A stretch of DNA of 63,009 bases. Origin: Streptosporangium amethystogenes (lineage in GTDB: Bacteria > Actinomycetota > Actinomycetes > Streptosporangiales > Streptosporangiaceae). Positions 51,411 to 63,009 of this stretch are shown in pieces (the stretch's first letter is position 1; each line of letters starts with the position of its first letter). The stretch is from the NCBI RefSeq assembly GCF_000721075.1, contig NZ_JOEQ01000039.1, positions 1-63,009 of the forward strand, read 5' to 3'. Below the pieces are notes generated by a model. That model worked only from the letters and a program-made list of their open reading frames with translations. It was not told the DNA's origin and searched no databases. A program made the position numbers and the translations under genes.

Positions 51411-51437
51411 CACCTGAACATCTGCTCACATATTAAG
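51411..51437. promoter_or_regulatory. possible metal-regulator operator before the cation exporter
   Basis: TGAACATCTGCTCA (about 51414-51427) is an imperfect palindrome resembling ArsR/SmtB sites, and ACATATTAAG follows. This fits a metal-responsive promoter, but no ArsR gene is adjacent. Confidence 0.4.
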
Positions 51438-51527
51438 CAAGTGTGCCTAACTCGGCAAGATTCAGCTCCGTCCATGCCCTCGCGCGTGCCCCCGTACACG
51501 GACTCGCGGGGCGGAAACGGGGCGGGG

Positions 51528-51543
51528 GAAAGTACTAACTTTC
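51528..51543. promoter_or_regulatory. palindrome upstream of the acyl-AMP ligase
   Basis: GAAAGT, ACTA, ACTTTC is a perfect 6-bp inverted repeat about 98 bp before the ligase start. It may be an operator of the lipopeptide cluster. Confidence 0.5.
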
Positions 51544-51640
51544 GGCGTAAAACCGGGTGAGAGCTTGTGCGGCCCAGGCCTGGGACCGGCTGATCTTTCC
51601 TCCTATGTTGGGGTCTCTTGCCATCATGGGAGATGACCAG

Positions 51641-53377
51641 ATGTCCTTTGTGCAGTGGGTGCGCGCGCAGGTGGACCGGCACGGGCACGAACGGTCCTAC
51701 ACCTTCGTGGAGGACCGCAGGGGCGAGCTCGTCGAGCAGGACCGTCTGACCTTCGCCGACCTCGACGCGCGGGCCAGGTCGATCGGCGCCTGGCTGGCGG
51801 GGTGGCGGATGGCGGACCAGACGGTGCTGTTGCTCCACCCGGCCGGTCTGGAGTTCCTGGCGGCATTCCTGGGTTGCCTGTACTCCCGGGTGGTCGCGGT
51901 GCCCTCGCCGCTGCCGCAGACCGATCCCCGCGCGCTGGAGCGCGCCGAGGGGATCATCAAGGACGCCGACGTGCGGCTGGTGCTCACCGACTCGGCCAAC
52001 CTGGACATGCTCGGCGCCTGGCTGCGTGATGTCGGCCTGGACGGCACCGTCGAGTGCGTGGCCACCGACGCTCTCGACCTCCCCGACCCCGGGGACTGGA
52101 CGATGCCCCGGATGGGGCCCGACACCCTCGCCTACATGCAGTACACCTCCGGTTCCACCAGCGAGCCCAGAGGCGTCATGATCACCCACGCCAACCTGCT
52201 CCACAACGAGGGGGAGATCTGGCGGGCGATCGGCTCGCCCAAGGTGGGCGTCGGGGTGGGCTGGCTGCCGCACTACCACGACATGGGCCTGGTCGGCATG
52301 CTGCTCCAACCGATCTACGCGGGCGGCGACCTCTACTTCGCCTCGCCGATCGCCTTCGTCATGCGCCCCGCGCTCTGGCTGGAGATGATCAGCCGATACC
52401 GGGCCGGATACACCGTCGCGCCGAACTTCGCCTACGAGTGGTGCGCGGCCCGGGTCACCGACGCCCAGGTGGCAGGGCTCGACCTGTCCAGCCTGCGCTT
52501 CGCGCTCAACGGGGCCGAGCCGGTGCGTACCGGCACGCTGCGCGCGATGGTGCGCCGCTTCGGAGCCGCGGGCTTCAGCGAGAGGGCATGGGCCCCGGCG
52601 TACGGCATGGCCGAGGCGACCCTGGTGATCACCGCCACCCCGCTGGGGCACGGGCCGACGGTCCGCGGGTTCGACGCCACGGCGCTGGAGCGGCACGAGG
52701 CGGTTCCGGTGGAGCACCCGGGAGAGGGCGTGGAACTGGTCGGCTGCGGGCGGCCGATCAGCATGTCCGTGCACGTCGTCGATCCCGGCACCGGAACCGA
52801 ACTGCCACACGGGCGGGTCGGAGAGCTCTGGGTGCGCGGGGAGAGCGTCGCGCGGGGGTACTGGCAGCGCGAGGAGGCGACCCGCGATGCCTTCCGCGGA
52901 CACACCGCCGCGGGCGAGGGGCCGTTCCTGCGAACCGGGGACCTGGGCTTCCTGCTGGACGGCGAGCTGTATGTCACCGGCCGCATCAAGGACGTCGTCA
53001 TCGTCAACGGGCGCAACCTCTATCCCCAGGACCTGGAGGAGGCCGCCCGGCAGGTGCACCCGTCGCTGGGGGCCGGGGCGGCCTTCGGCGTGCGTGCCGG
53101 GGGCGAGCACGTGGTGCTCGTCCAGGAGATTCGCGAACGGGACCTCGACGCCCCCGCGGAAGAGCTGGCCCGCGGCGTGCAGGGCGAGCTCGCCCGTTCC
53201 TTCGGGCTGCCGTCGATGAGCGTCGTGCTGGTCAGGCGCGGCGGAGTGGGCAAGACCACCAGCGGCAAGATCCAGCGCTCACGCACCCGTGACCTGCTGC
53301 TGAACGGATCGCTGCCCGTCGTTCACGCCGAGCTCACGGCGGCCGTCGCCGCGCGCGTCCGATCAGAAGGAGTGTGA
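51641..53377 (+). CDS. fatty acyl-AMP ligase (lipopeptide starter)
   Basis: A 578-residue adenylating enzyme. Core motifs: YTSGSTSEPRGVMITHANLL, GWLPHYHDMGLVGMLLQPIY, ALNGAEPVRTGTLRAM, YGMAEATLVITAT, FLRTGDLGFL and GRIKDVVIVNGRNLYPQDLE. The segment pattern (HYHDMGLVG, GRNLYPQDLE) is that of FAAL proteins, which make acyl-AMP for transfer to a carrier protein and not to CoA. The ATG at 51641 follows GGGAG; earlier ATGs at 51605 and 51626 are less well placed. It begins a biosynthetic cluster with its carrier protein next. Confidence 0.92.
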   Translation: MSFVQWVRAQVDRHGHERSYTFVEDRRGELVEQDRLTFADLDARARSIGAWLAGWRMADQTVLLLHPAGLEFLAAFLGCLYSRVVAVPSPLPQTDPRALERAEGIIKDADVRLVLTDSANLDMLGAWLRDVGLDGTVECVATDALDLPDPGDWTMPRMGPDTLAYMQYTSGSTSEPRGVMITHANLLHNEGEIWRAIGSPKVGVGVGWLPHYHDMGLVGMLLQPIYAGGDLYFASPIAFVMRPALWLEMISRYRAGYTVAPNFAYEWCAARVTDAQVAGLDLSSLRFALNGAEPVRTGTLRAMVRRFGAAGFSERAWAPAYGMAEATLVITATPLGHGPTVRGFDATALERHEAVPVEHPGEGVELVGCGRPISMSVHVVDPGTGTELPHGRVGELWVRGESVARGYWQREEATRDAFRGHTAAGEGPFLRTGDLGFLLDGELYVTGRIKDVVIVNGRNLYPQDLEEAARQVHPSLGAGAAFGVRAGGEHVVLVQEIRERDLDAPAEELARGVQGELARSFGLPSMSVVLVRRGGVGKTTSGKIQRSRTRDLLLNGSLPVVHAELTAAVAARVRSEGV

Positions 53378-53379
53378 AC

Positions 53380-53652
53380 ATGTCCGCCGACGCCGGGATC
53401 GCCGCAGACCTGGACATCATCCGCGGCTGGCTGGGGGCGCGGGTGGCCTCCTACGTCATGCGCTCGCCGGAGGAGATCGACCCGTTGGTGCCGGTCGCCC
53501 AGTACGGCATGGACTCCGTCTACTCGCTCAGCCTCTGCGGTGACATCGAGGCCGAGTACGGGCTGGAGATCGAGCCGACCATGGCCTGGGAACACCCGAC
53601 GGTCGCGGCCATGGCCGACCACCTGTTGGGACGGCTGAGCACGGGCCGATGA
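53380..53652 (+). CDS. stand-alone acyl carrier protein
   Basis: A 90-residue carrier protein. The phosphopantetheine Ser is Ser46 in YGMDSVYSL. The ATG follows AAGGAG, and the stop overlaps the exporter start by four bases. It receives the acyl chain from the ligase and passes it to the first condensation domain of the NRPS. Confidence 0.93.
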   Translation: MSADAGIAADLDIIRGWLGARVASYVMRSPEEIDPLVPVAQYGMDSVYSLSLCGDIEAEYGLEIEPTMAWEHPTVAAMADHLLGRLSTGR

Positions 53653-56027
53653 ACGGGGCGTCGCTGGCCGGGCTGCTGTGCGGGCGGCGCACGAAGTGGG
53701 TGGTGCTGCTCGTCTGGCTGGGCGTCGTCATCGTGGCCGCCTCCCTCGCCGGGCGGCTGGAGTCGGTGCAGCAGGACGACGTCGCCGGATACCTCCCCGC
53801 CAGCGCGGACTCCGCGCAGGCGGTCAGGCGCATCCTCGGCATGCAAGGGGAGAACCTCTCCCCGGCGACGATCGTCTACGAGCGGCCGGGCGGTCTCGGC
53901 GAGGCCGACGACGCCGAGATCGCCAGGGACGTCAAGGCACTGGCCGGGGTCCCCGGGGTGGTGGCCGAGATGCCCACACCCACCGGCGGCAGGACCTTCG
54001 GGCGTGCGGAGTTCGACAGGGAGCTCGCGCCGTACCGGGACGCCCGAGGACGGCTGCCCGAACAACTGCGGAGGGTCGAGCAGAAGTTCCAGGCGCCCAG
54101 GCTGACCAAGACGATCAAGTTGATCGCCACCCAGCGGTCCGGGGACGGCGAGGCGGTCCAGGTCGTGGTGATCGTCAGGGACCAGGGCGGCAGGGAGACC
54201 GCCGAGATCGTCGACCGGATCCGCCGTGTCGTGGACGAGGGCCGCCCCGCGGGACTGGCCGCGCACATCACCGGCATGGTCGGATTCCAGGCCGACGCGC
54301 TGGCCGTGTTCTCGACGGTGGACAGCGACCTGCTGCTGGCCGCGATGGGCGTGGCCGTGGTGGTGCTCCTGATCACCTACCGCAGCGCGGTCCTCTGGCT
54401 CTTCCCGCTGGGCACGGTGCTGGTCGGGCTGGCCGTCGCGATGGGGGTGAACTACCTGCTCGCCGCCGCGGGCGCGATCACGGTCAGCAGCGTGGCGGTC
54501 TCGCTGCTCATGGTCCTGGTGATCGGCGCGGGCACCGACTACGCGCTGCTGGTCATCGCCCGCTACCGCGAGGAACTGCGCAGGCACGCCGACCGGCACG
54601 AGGCGATGGCGGTCGCGCTGCGCAGGGCCGGGCCCGCGGTGGTGGCGAGCGCGGCGACGGTGGTCGCCGCGCTGCTCTGCCTGGTGGTGGCCGAACTCAA
54701 CTCCACCAGGGGCCTCGGGCCGGTCTCCGCGGTCGGGGTGACCAGCGCGATGCTCGCCATGATGACCCTGCTTCCCGCGGTCATGGTCGTCTTCGGGCGC
54801 TGGATCTTCTGGCCGCTCGTCCCGCACCACGACCCGGACGCCGAGGAGCACCCCGCCGACCACGGCAGATGGGGCGCTCTGGGCAGGAGGATCCACGCGA
54901 ACCCCCGTCTGGTGTGGGTCGTCACGGTCCTCGGGCTCTGCCTGTGCGCGTCCGGGCTGGCCTCCTACCGGGCGGGCGGGCTGGGCAACGCCGACGTCTT
55001 CCTCTCCAGGCCGGACTCGGTGGTCGGGCAGGAGGCCGCCGAGCGGCACTTTCCCTCGGGCGAGGCCGACCCGGTCCAGGTGGTCACCACCGAGCAGTAC
55101 GTCAGGGACGTGATCGTGGACACCGCGCAGCGACCCGAGGTCACCGCGATCTCGCTGGGCGCCGCGGGCAACGGCGACATCCTGCTCAACGTGACGGTAC
55201 GCGGGGGCGACGGCGAGGAGGCCGAGCAGCACGAGGTGCTCGCCCTGCGCGACCGGCTGCGGGCGGTCGCCGCCCCGGACGTCAACGTGGGCGGCAACGT
55301 GGCGCTCATCGCCGACCTGGAGCGCGGTGCGCAGCGGGATCGGGTGGTGATCATCCCGCTGGTGCTGCTCGTGGTCTTCGCGGTGCTCGCGGTGCTGCTG
55401 CGCTCGCTCATCGCGCCCATGCTGCTGCTGGCCACCGTGGTGCTGTCGTTCCTGGCCACACTGGGAATCAGCTCGCTGGCGTTCGCGCACCTCTTCGGCT
55501 TCGCCGGGGTGGACCAGGGGTTCGTCCTGCTGGTCTTCGTCCTGCTGGTGGCGCTGGGCGTCGACTACAACATCTTCCTTATGCACCGGGTCCGGGAGGA
55601 GGCGCACCGCTACAGCACGGCGCACAGCGCGATCCTCGGCCTGGGCGCGACCGGCGGCGTGATCACCTCGGCGGGGGTCGTGCTCGCCGGCACCTTCGCG
55701 GTGCTGGTGGTGCTTCCACTGACGCAGACGGTCCAGATCGCCTTCGCGGTGGCCGTGGGGGTGCTGCTCGACACGATGATCGTCCGTTCCGTACTGGTGA
55801 CCGCGCTCACCCTGGACGTCGGCGACGTCGTCTGGTGGCCGAGTCGCCTGGCCAGGGGCACCCGCTGGTGGCAGCGCGGACCGCGCCCCTACCGGCTCCC
55901 CACGGCGGTCAGGCCGCGGGTCATGCTCAGGCCCCGGCGGCTCGTGCGCCCCCGCGTGGTGCTCGGATCCGGCAAGGTCGCCTTGAGAAAGAGCGAAAAA
56001 GTAGGAGGCGAGTTTAGCGGTAAATGA
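53649..56027 (+). CDS. MmpL/RND-type lipid exporter
   Basis: A 792-residue membrane protein with two sets of helices, each preceded by a large external loop. MMPL-like segments are KWVVLLVWLGVVIVAASLAG, VLVIGAGTDYALLVIARYRE, FVLLVFVLLVALGVDYNIFL and a similar GTD/GVD pair of proton-relay residues. MmpL proteins export lipids and lipopeptides. Its place between the carrier protein and the NRPS strongly suggests it exports the product of this cluster. The basic tail after the last helix is 60 residues long. Confidence 0.93.
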   Translation: MNGASLAGLLCGRRTKWVVLLVWLGVVIVAASLAGRLESVQQDDVAGYLPASADSAQAVRRILGMQGENLSPATIVYERPGGLGEADDAEIARDVKALAGVPGVVAEMPTPTGGRTFGRAEFDRELAPYRDARGRLPEQLRRVEQKFQAPRLTKTIKLIATQRSGDGEAVQVVVIVRDQGGRETAEIVDRIRRVVDEGRPAGLAAHITGMVGFQADALAVFSTVDSDLLLAAMGVAVVVLLITYRSAVLWLFPLGTVLVGLAVAMGVNYLLAAAGAITVSSVAVSLLMVLVIGAGTDYALLVIARYREELRRHADRHEAMAVALRRAGPAVVASAATVVAALLCLVVAELNSTRGLGPVSAVGVTSAMLAMMTLLPAVMVVFGRWIFWPLVPHHDPDAEEHPADHGRWGALGRRIHANPRLVWVVTVLGLCLCASGLASYRAGGLGNADVFLSRPDSVVGQEAAERHFPSGEADPVQVVTTEQYVRDVIVDTAQRPEVTAISLGAAGNGDILLNVTVRGGDGEEAEQHEVLALRDRLRAVAAPDVNVGGNVALIADLERGAQRDRVVIIPLVLLVVFAVLAVLLRSLIAPMLLLATVVLSFLATLGISSLAFAHLFGFAGVDQGFVLLVFVLLVALGVDYNIFLMHRVREEAHRYSTAHSAILGLGATGGVITSAGVVLAGTFAVLVVLPLTQTVQIAFAVAVGVLLDTMIVRSVLVTALTLDVGDVVWWPSRLARGTRWWQRGPRPYRLPTAVRPRVMLRPRRLVRPRVVLGSGKVALRKSEKVGGEFSGK

Positions 56028-56050
56028 TAAAAGGCGTTATTGCGAGGCAG

Positions 56051-56064
56051 ATCACACCTGTGAT
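56051..56064. promoter_or_regulatory. inverted repeat upstream of the NRPS gene
   Basis: ATCACA, CC, TGTGAT is a 6-bp inverted repeat about 100 bp before the NRPS start, in a local AT-richer stretch, and could be an operator. Confidence 0.4.
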
Positions 56065-56128
56065 TTACTTGCCGGTAATAAACGTGGGGGTGGATCGACG
56101 CACACAATGCTTTTCTGCCCCTTCGAGG

Positions 56129-56137
56129 TGCTAATAA
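56129..56137 (+). promoter_or_regulatory. extended -10 element before the NRPS gene
   Basis: TGCTAATAA matches an extended -10 (TG, one base, TAATAA) 27 bp upstream of the ATG. It resembles TGCTAATCT upstream of the csp gene. The NRPS may have its own promoter although it follows the MmpL gene closely. Confidence 0.4.
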
Positions 56138-56164
56138 GCGCCCGTCAGGCATTTTCCGGCCCAG

Positions 56165-59100
56165 ATGGAAAGCGTGGCGACGGTGTTCAGCAAGAATTCC
56201 CTCCTGCCATTGTCTGCAGCGCAGAGTGGAATATGGGACGCCCAGCGGATTATCCCTGGCGAACCGCTCTACATTGCCCAGTACATAGAGATCTGCGGCC
56301 CGGTCGATCCGGAGGTCTTCGCCGCGGCCGTGCGACTCGCCGCCGGAGAGGTCGACGCCGTTCACCTACGGATCATCGGCGACGGGACCGAGGAGACGGG
56401 CCGGGTCGGTCAGGTGGGTCAGGTCGTCGAGGAGTGCGAGGTGCCGTGCCCGTTCCTCGACCTCAGCGAGGGAGAGCCGGGCGACGGGGGACTCGGTGCG
56501 GAGCGGGCCGCTCTGGAATGGATGCGAAAGGACCTGCGTTCGCCGTTCCGCGAGGACGCGCTCGTGGCCACCGCCCTGATCCGGATCGCGCCCGACCGCC
56601 ACCTGTGGTACCTGCGCTGCCACCACGTGGTCATGGACGGCTACAGCGGGCCGATGATCGCCCAGCGTCTCGCCGAGGTCTACACCGCACTGGTCGACGG
56701 CCGCGACCCCGGCCCCGGTGGTTTCCAGTCGCTGGCCACCTTGCTGGAGGAGGACGCCGCCTACCGCGCCTCCGAGCGTTTCCAGGCCGACCGCCGCCAC
56801 TGGCACGGCAGGCTCGCCGATCTGAGCGCGGTCCCCGCTCTCTCCCCCGGCAGCACCGCCACCTCGCGGTTCAACCGGCGGAGCGCCACGCTCGGTGCGC
56901 GCGACGCCGCCGCGCTCACCGAGGCCGCGCTCTCCCACGGTACGGCCGTCTCCGGGTTCATGATCGCGGCGATCGCGGCCTTCGTGGGGCGTCTCACCGG
57001 AGCCCGCGAGGTGGTCCTCGGGCTGGCCGTCACCGCCAGGACCACGCCCGCCGCCCGGCGAACGCCGGGGATGCTCTCCAACGTGCTCCCGCTCCGCCTG
57101 GCGGTCTCCCCGCAGACGACCTTCGGCGAGCTGTCCGCCCAGGTCACCCGGGAGGTCGGGCGGCTGCTGGTGCACCAGCGCTACCGGTACGAGGACCTGC
57201 GCCGCGAACTCCGCGGTACGGTGGGCGGCCGGCTGTTCGGCCCGGTGGTCAACATCATGCGGTTCGACTACGACCTGAAGTTCGCCGGTCACACCGCCGT
57301 CGCGCACCCGCTCTGCACCGGGCCGGTCGAGGACCTGTCGATCAACCTCTACGACGGCTCCGACGGGCGCGGGGTCCGCATCGACTTCGACGGCCACCCC
57401 GACCTGTACGGCGAGGCCCTGCTGGCCGACCACCACGGCCGTTTCCTGCGTTTCCTCACCCGCGTCGCCCAGGCGGGTCCCGGCATTCGCGTCGGCGCCG
57501 TGGAACTTCTCGACGAGGCCGAAGACGCGCTCCTGGCCGACTGGGGCGCCGCGCCGCGCGAGGTGCCGCCGGGTACGGCCGTCTCCCTGTTCGAGGACCG
57601 GGTACGGCGCGCTCCCGGTGCCGTCGCCGTCGTCGCGGGGGACACCGAGATCACCTATGCCGAGCTGAACGCGCGGGCCAACCGGCTGGCCCACCATCTC
57701 ATCGCCCTCGGCGCCGGGCCCGACCGCTATGTGGGCCTGTCGGTGCCCCGCTCCCTCGACATGACCGTCGCGTTCCTCGGCATCCTCAAGTCCGGGGCCG
57801 CCTACCTTCCCCTCGACCCCGGCCATCCGCCGGAGCGCCTGGCGACGATGCTCGCCGACGCCACCCCGTCCGCCGTGGTGACCCGCGCCGATGCCGGGTT
57901 CCACGCGCCGCCCGGCGTCGAGGTCGTCCAGATGGACACCTGGACCGGCGACGACCTGCCCGCCACCGACCCGGTGACCGGGCTGCTGCCGGAACACCCG
58001 GCCTACGTCGTCTACACCTCCGGGTCCACCGGCCGCCCCAAGGGGGTGGTGGTCACCCACGCGGGCCTGCCCGCGTACGCGCGCACCGAGATCGACAGGT
58101 ACGCGGTGACGGAGGACAGCCGGGTCCTGCAGTTCGCCTCGATCGGGTTCGACGGGGCGGTGCTCGAATGGCTGATGGCCCTGTCCGCGGGCGCGGCGCT
58201 CGTGCCGGTGCCCGCCGGGGTGTACGGCGGCGAGCCGCTCGGCCGGTTCCTCGCCGAGGAGCGCGTCACGCACGCGTTCATCACCCCCGCCGCGCTGGCG
58301 ACGGTCCCGGTCAGACCGCTCCCCGGGCTGCGGACCCTGCTGGTGGGCGGCGAGGCGTGCCGCCCCGAGCTGGTCCGCCGCTGGTCCGCCGGGCGCCGGA
58401 TGATCAATGTTTACGGACCGACGGAGACCACGGTCGTCGTCACCTGCAGCGACCCGCTGATCCTCCCCGGTGAGACCCCGATCGGCCGCCCGGTCTACGA
58501 CGCCCGCCTGCACGTGCTGGACACCGGCTTGCGCCCGGTCCCGCCGGGATCTGTCGGGGAGCTGTACGTCTCGGGACCCAGCCTGGCCCGCGGCTACCTG
58601 AACCGGCCGGGGCTGACCGCCGAGCGGTTCGTCGCCGACCCCCTTGTGCCCGGCGGGCGGATGTACCGCACCGGCGACCTGGTCCGCTGGGGTGCCGACG
58701 GGCAACTCCACTACGTCGACCGCGCCGACCAGCAGGTGAAGGTCCGCGGTTTCCGGATCGAGCCGGGCGAGATCGAGGCGGTACTGGCCGCGCATCCCGG
58801 CGTCGAGCAGGCGGTCGTGCTGGCCCGCCGTGACCGGGGGCCCGAGCCGGGAGGAGACCTGCGGCTGGTCGGGTACGTGGTCGGCGGCGCGGACGTGGAG
58901 GAACTGCGCGGGCACCTGCGGCGGTCGCTGCCCGAATACATGGTGCCCGCCGCGATCGTGACGCTGGACGAGATGCCGCTGACCGCCAACGGCAAGCTCG
59001 ACCGGCGTGCCCTGCCGGAACCCGTGGGGGAGACCTCGGGCCGGGAGCCCGCGACCGACCGCGAACGCCTGCTGGCCGGGCTGTTCGCCGAGGTCCTCGG

Positions 59101-61038
59101 CCTGCCCAGGGCCGGGGCCGACGACGGGTTCTTCGACCTGGGCGGCGACAGCATCCTCGCCATCCGGTTCGTCTCCCGAGCACGGGAGGCCGGGCTCGCG
59201 CTCACCCCGAAGCAGGTCTTCCAGCACCAGACCCCGGAGGCCCTCGCCCTCGTCGCCCACGTGGCGGAGGAGCCCGCGGACGGCACGGACCCGAACGGCC
59301 CGGCGGATGACGGCACGGGAGCCGTCGACGTCACCCCGATCGTCGCCTGGCTCGCCGAGGGCGAAGGGCCGATCGAAGGATTCAGCCAGAGCGTGGTGCT
59401 CCGGGTACCCCCGGATCTCGGTCTCGACAACCTGACGGCCGCGGTCCAGGCCGTGCTGGACCACCACGACGCGCTGAGGCTCCGGACGTCCACGCCCTCG
59501 GCGGGTGCCGGAGCGTGGGGGCTGGAGATCGCCCCGGCTGGAGCGGTCCTGGCAGCGGACTGCGTGCGCCAGGTGGAGGTCTCGGATATTCCGGACGAGG
59601 CGGCCGGCGAGGGCCTCGGTGTCGGGGACGGTGTCCCGGGTGGGACGGCCGGCGGGGGCGGTGCACGGGTCCGGGACGTGTCGGACGAGACGGTGGCCGG
59701 GTATGCCGAGCGGGTCCGGGGTGAGCTGGATCCCGGCGCCGGACGGATGGTACGGGTCGTGTGGTTCGACGCGGGCCACCGGCGGTCCGGACGGCTGCTG
59801 CTGGTCATCCACCACCTGGCCGTCGACGGCGTGTCCTGGCGGATCCTGCTGCCCGACCTCCTCGCGGCCTGGAGTGCCGGGAGAGAGGGCGCCGAGGTAC
59901 GCCTGTCCGAGCCCACCACCTCTTTCCGCACCTGGGCGCGCCTGCTCCAGGCCGAGGCCGTGAACCCGGCACGGGTGGCCGACCTTCCCGCCTGGACCGC
60001 GCTCCTCACGCCGTCCCCGCCGCTCTCACCGGCTCGGGCCCTGTCCGCGCCGGTAGGTGAGCGGGGAACCTGGGGGGAGCGGCGGGAGATGGTCGTGGAG
60101 CTCTCCGCCGACGTGGCGGGGCCGCTGCTGGGCAGCGTGCCGGCTGCCTTCCACGGGAACGCCGACGACGTGCTGCTCGCCGGGCTCGCGGCGGCGGTCG
60201 CGAGGTGGAGCGGGCGGCGTTCGGTGCTCGTCGACCTGGAAGGGCACGGCAGGCAGCAGGTCCTCCCCGGTGTGGACCTGTCCGCGACCGTGGGCTGGTT
60301 CACCGCCGTGCACCCCGCCAGGATCGACGCGGGCCCCGTTGACTGGGCCGATCTCAAGAACGGCGGCCAGGCCGCGGGCCGGCTGGTCAAGCGGGTGAAG
60401 GAGCAGCTCCGCGCTCTTCCCGACCCGCTGGGCTATGGCCTGCTGCGCTACCTCAACCCCGACACGGCACCCGCGCTCGCCGCGCTGCCCCAGCCGGAGA
60501 TCGGTTTCAACTACCTCGGCCGGATCACCTCCTCCGGGCTGGACTGGGAGCCCGTGGCCGGTGGGCTGTCCGGTGACCAGGACGCCGCCGCCCCGCTCAG
60601 GCACGGCATCCAGATCGACGCGATCGCCTTCGGCGAGGTCCTCCGCGTCACCTGGACCTGGGATCCCACCCGCCACGCCGACAACCGGATCGCCGAGCTG
60701 GCCGCCGCCTGGTCGGAGGCGCTGACCGGTATCTCCCGGCACGCCGGAGGCGGCCTCACCCCCTCCGACGTAGCGGTGCCCCTCACCCAGGACGACCTCG
60801 ACGAGCTCGGCCCCGGCCTCCAGAACGTCTGGCCGCTCGCCCCGCTCCAGCACGGCCTGTTCTTCCACTCCCTGCTGGAGGTGGACGTCTACACCGCCCA
60901 GCTGACCCTGGACCTGAGCGGCCCCCTCGACGCGCCACGGCTCAGGGCCGCCGCGGAACGCCTGGTCCGCGGACACCCCAACCTCCGAGCCTCCTTCGAG
61001 CTGCGCGGCGACCCGGTGCAGCTGGTGCACCGGCGGGC

Positions 61039-61051
<13 letters not shown>
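56165..61051 (+). CDS. NRPS, first module C-A-PCP-E and start of second C domain
   Basis: A 1628-residue synthetase fragment. Residues ~20-440 are a condensation domain with HHVVMDG at 153-159, probably accepting the acyl chain from the carrier protein. The adenylation domain has [11 protein letters not shown] at 617 and a substrate-pocket reading of about D-G-L-F-L-G-V-V-V-K, not matched to a known amino acid by me. The carrier Ser is Ser996 (LGGDSI). Residues ~1055-1500 are an epimerization domain ([10 protein letters not shown] at 1216, EGHGRQ, TVGWFT at 1375, FNYLGR). A second condensation domain begins near 1545 and ends abruptly at the stop. The weak ribosome binding site makes the start uncertain. 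Confidence 0.93.

Positions 61052-63009
<1,958 letters not shown>

Noticed and set aside
56366..59815. 1149-codon frame on the minus strand inside the NRPS gene
   Set aside because: An antisense shadow of the NRPS with low-complexity Arg/Gly/Gln content and no recognisable domain.

Overview
The window reads as a chromosomal piece of a high-GC actinomycete. Evidence is the very high G+C, frequent GTG and TTG starts, many 4-base ATGA/GTGA gene overlaps, a DUF5999-type small protein and an actinobacterial-style Mrp operon. A Streptosporangium-like (Streptosporangiales) host is my best guess from gene content, but it is inference. I saw no rRNA, tRNA, CRISPR array or intact insertion sequence.

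Layout. 0-3.1 kb: a lipoprotein polysaccharide deacetylase, a fatty-acid desaturase and a CoxG-like SRPBCC protein. 3.3-9.65 kb: a complete Mrp cation/proton antiporter operon (A+B fusion, C, D, E, F, G) with a readable promoter and terminator; its MrpC carries an unusual charged C-terminal extension. 9.9-17.8 kb: a divergent catabolic locus. A LacI regulator and an M20 peptidase face a ribose-type ABC importer, a phosphotriesterase-like hydrolase, a PF07090-like protein and a nucleoside hydrolase, across a perfect 18-bp LacI operator. 17.8-19.3 kb: debris, namely a collapsed second copy of mrpD/mrpG and a frameshifted LacI fragment flanking an unknown gene. 19.4-26.5 kb: an MBL-fold protein, a class A beta-lactamase-like protein with a divergent LysR regulator, an AT-rich patch, a DUF5999 protein, a FrnE-like oxidoreductase, thymidine kinase and small secreted or membrane proteins. 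26.8-30.7 kb: hyuA/hyuB hydantoinase-oxoprolinase pair. 30.7-33.1 kb: a GntR-controlled ABC transporter with a palindromic operator. 33.3-41 kb: a cold-shock gene with an attenuator-like leader, a histidine phosphatase, a CoA-transferase plus fused carboxyltransferase, two unknown coupled genes, a nitrilase with a DUF418 protein, and a Phd/Doc-like toxin-antitoxin pair. 41-51.4 kb: a SWIM/SNF2 pair, an aminotransferase, folD, a secreted beta-trefoil lectin, an MFS exporter with a divergent TetR gene, and a cation diffusion facilitator.

51.6 kb to the end is the most distinctive part: the left edge of a lipopeptide biosynthetic cluster. A fatty acyl-AMP ligase, a stand-alone acyl carrier protein and an MmpL-type exporter are followed by a nonribosomal peptide synthetase. 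The NRPS reads condensation, adenylation, carrier, epimerization, then a second condensation domain that is broken by an apparent deletion with frameshift, then a serine-type adenylation domain that runs off the window. The likely logic is that the ligase loads a fatty acid on the carrier protein, the first condensation domain joins it to the first amino acid, the epimerization domain makes that residue D, and the MmpL protein exports the product. Whether the frameshift is real or a sequence error decides whether this cluster works.
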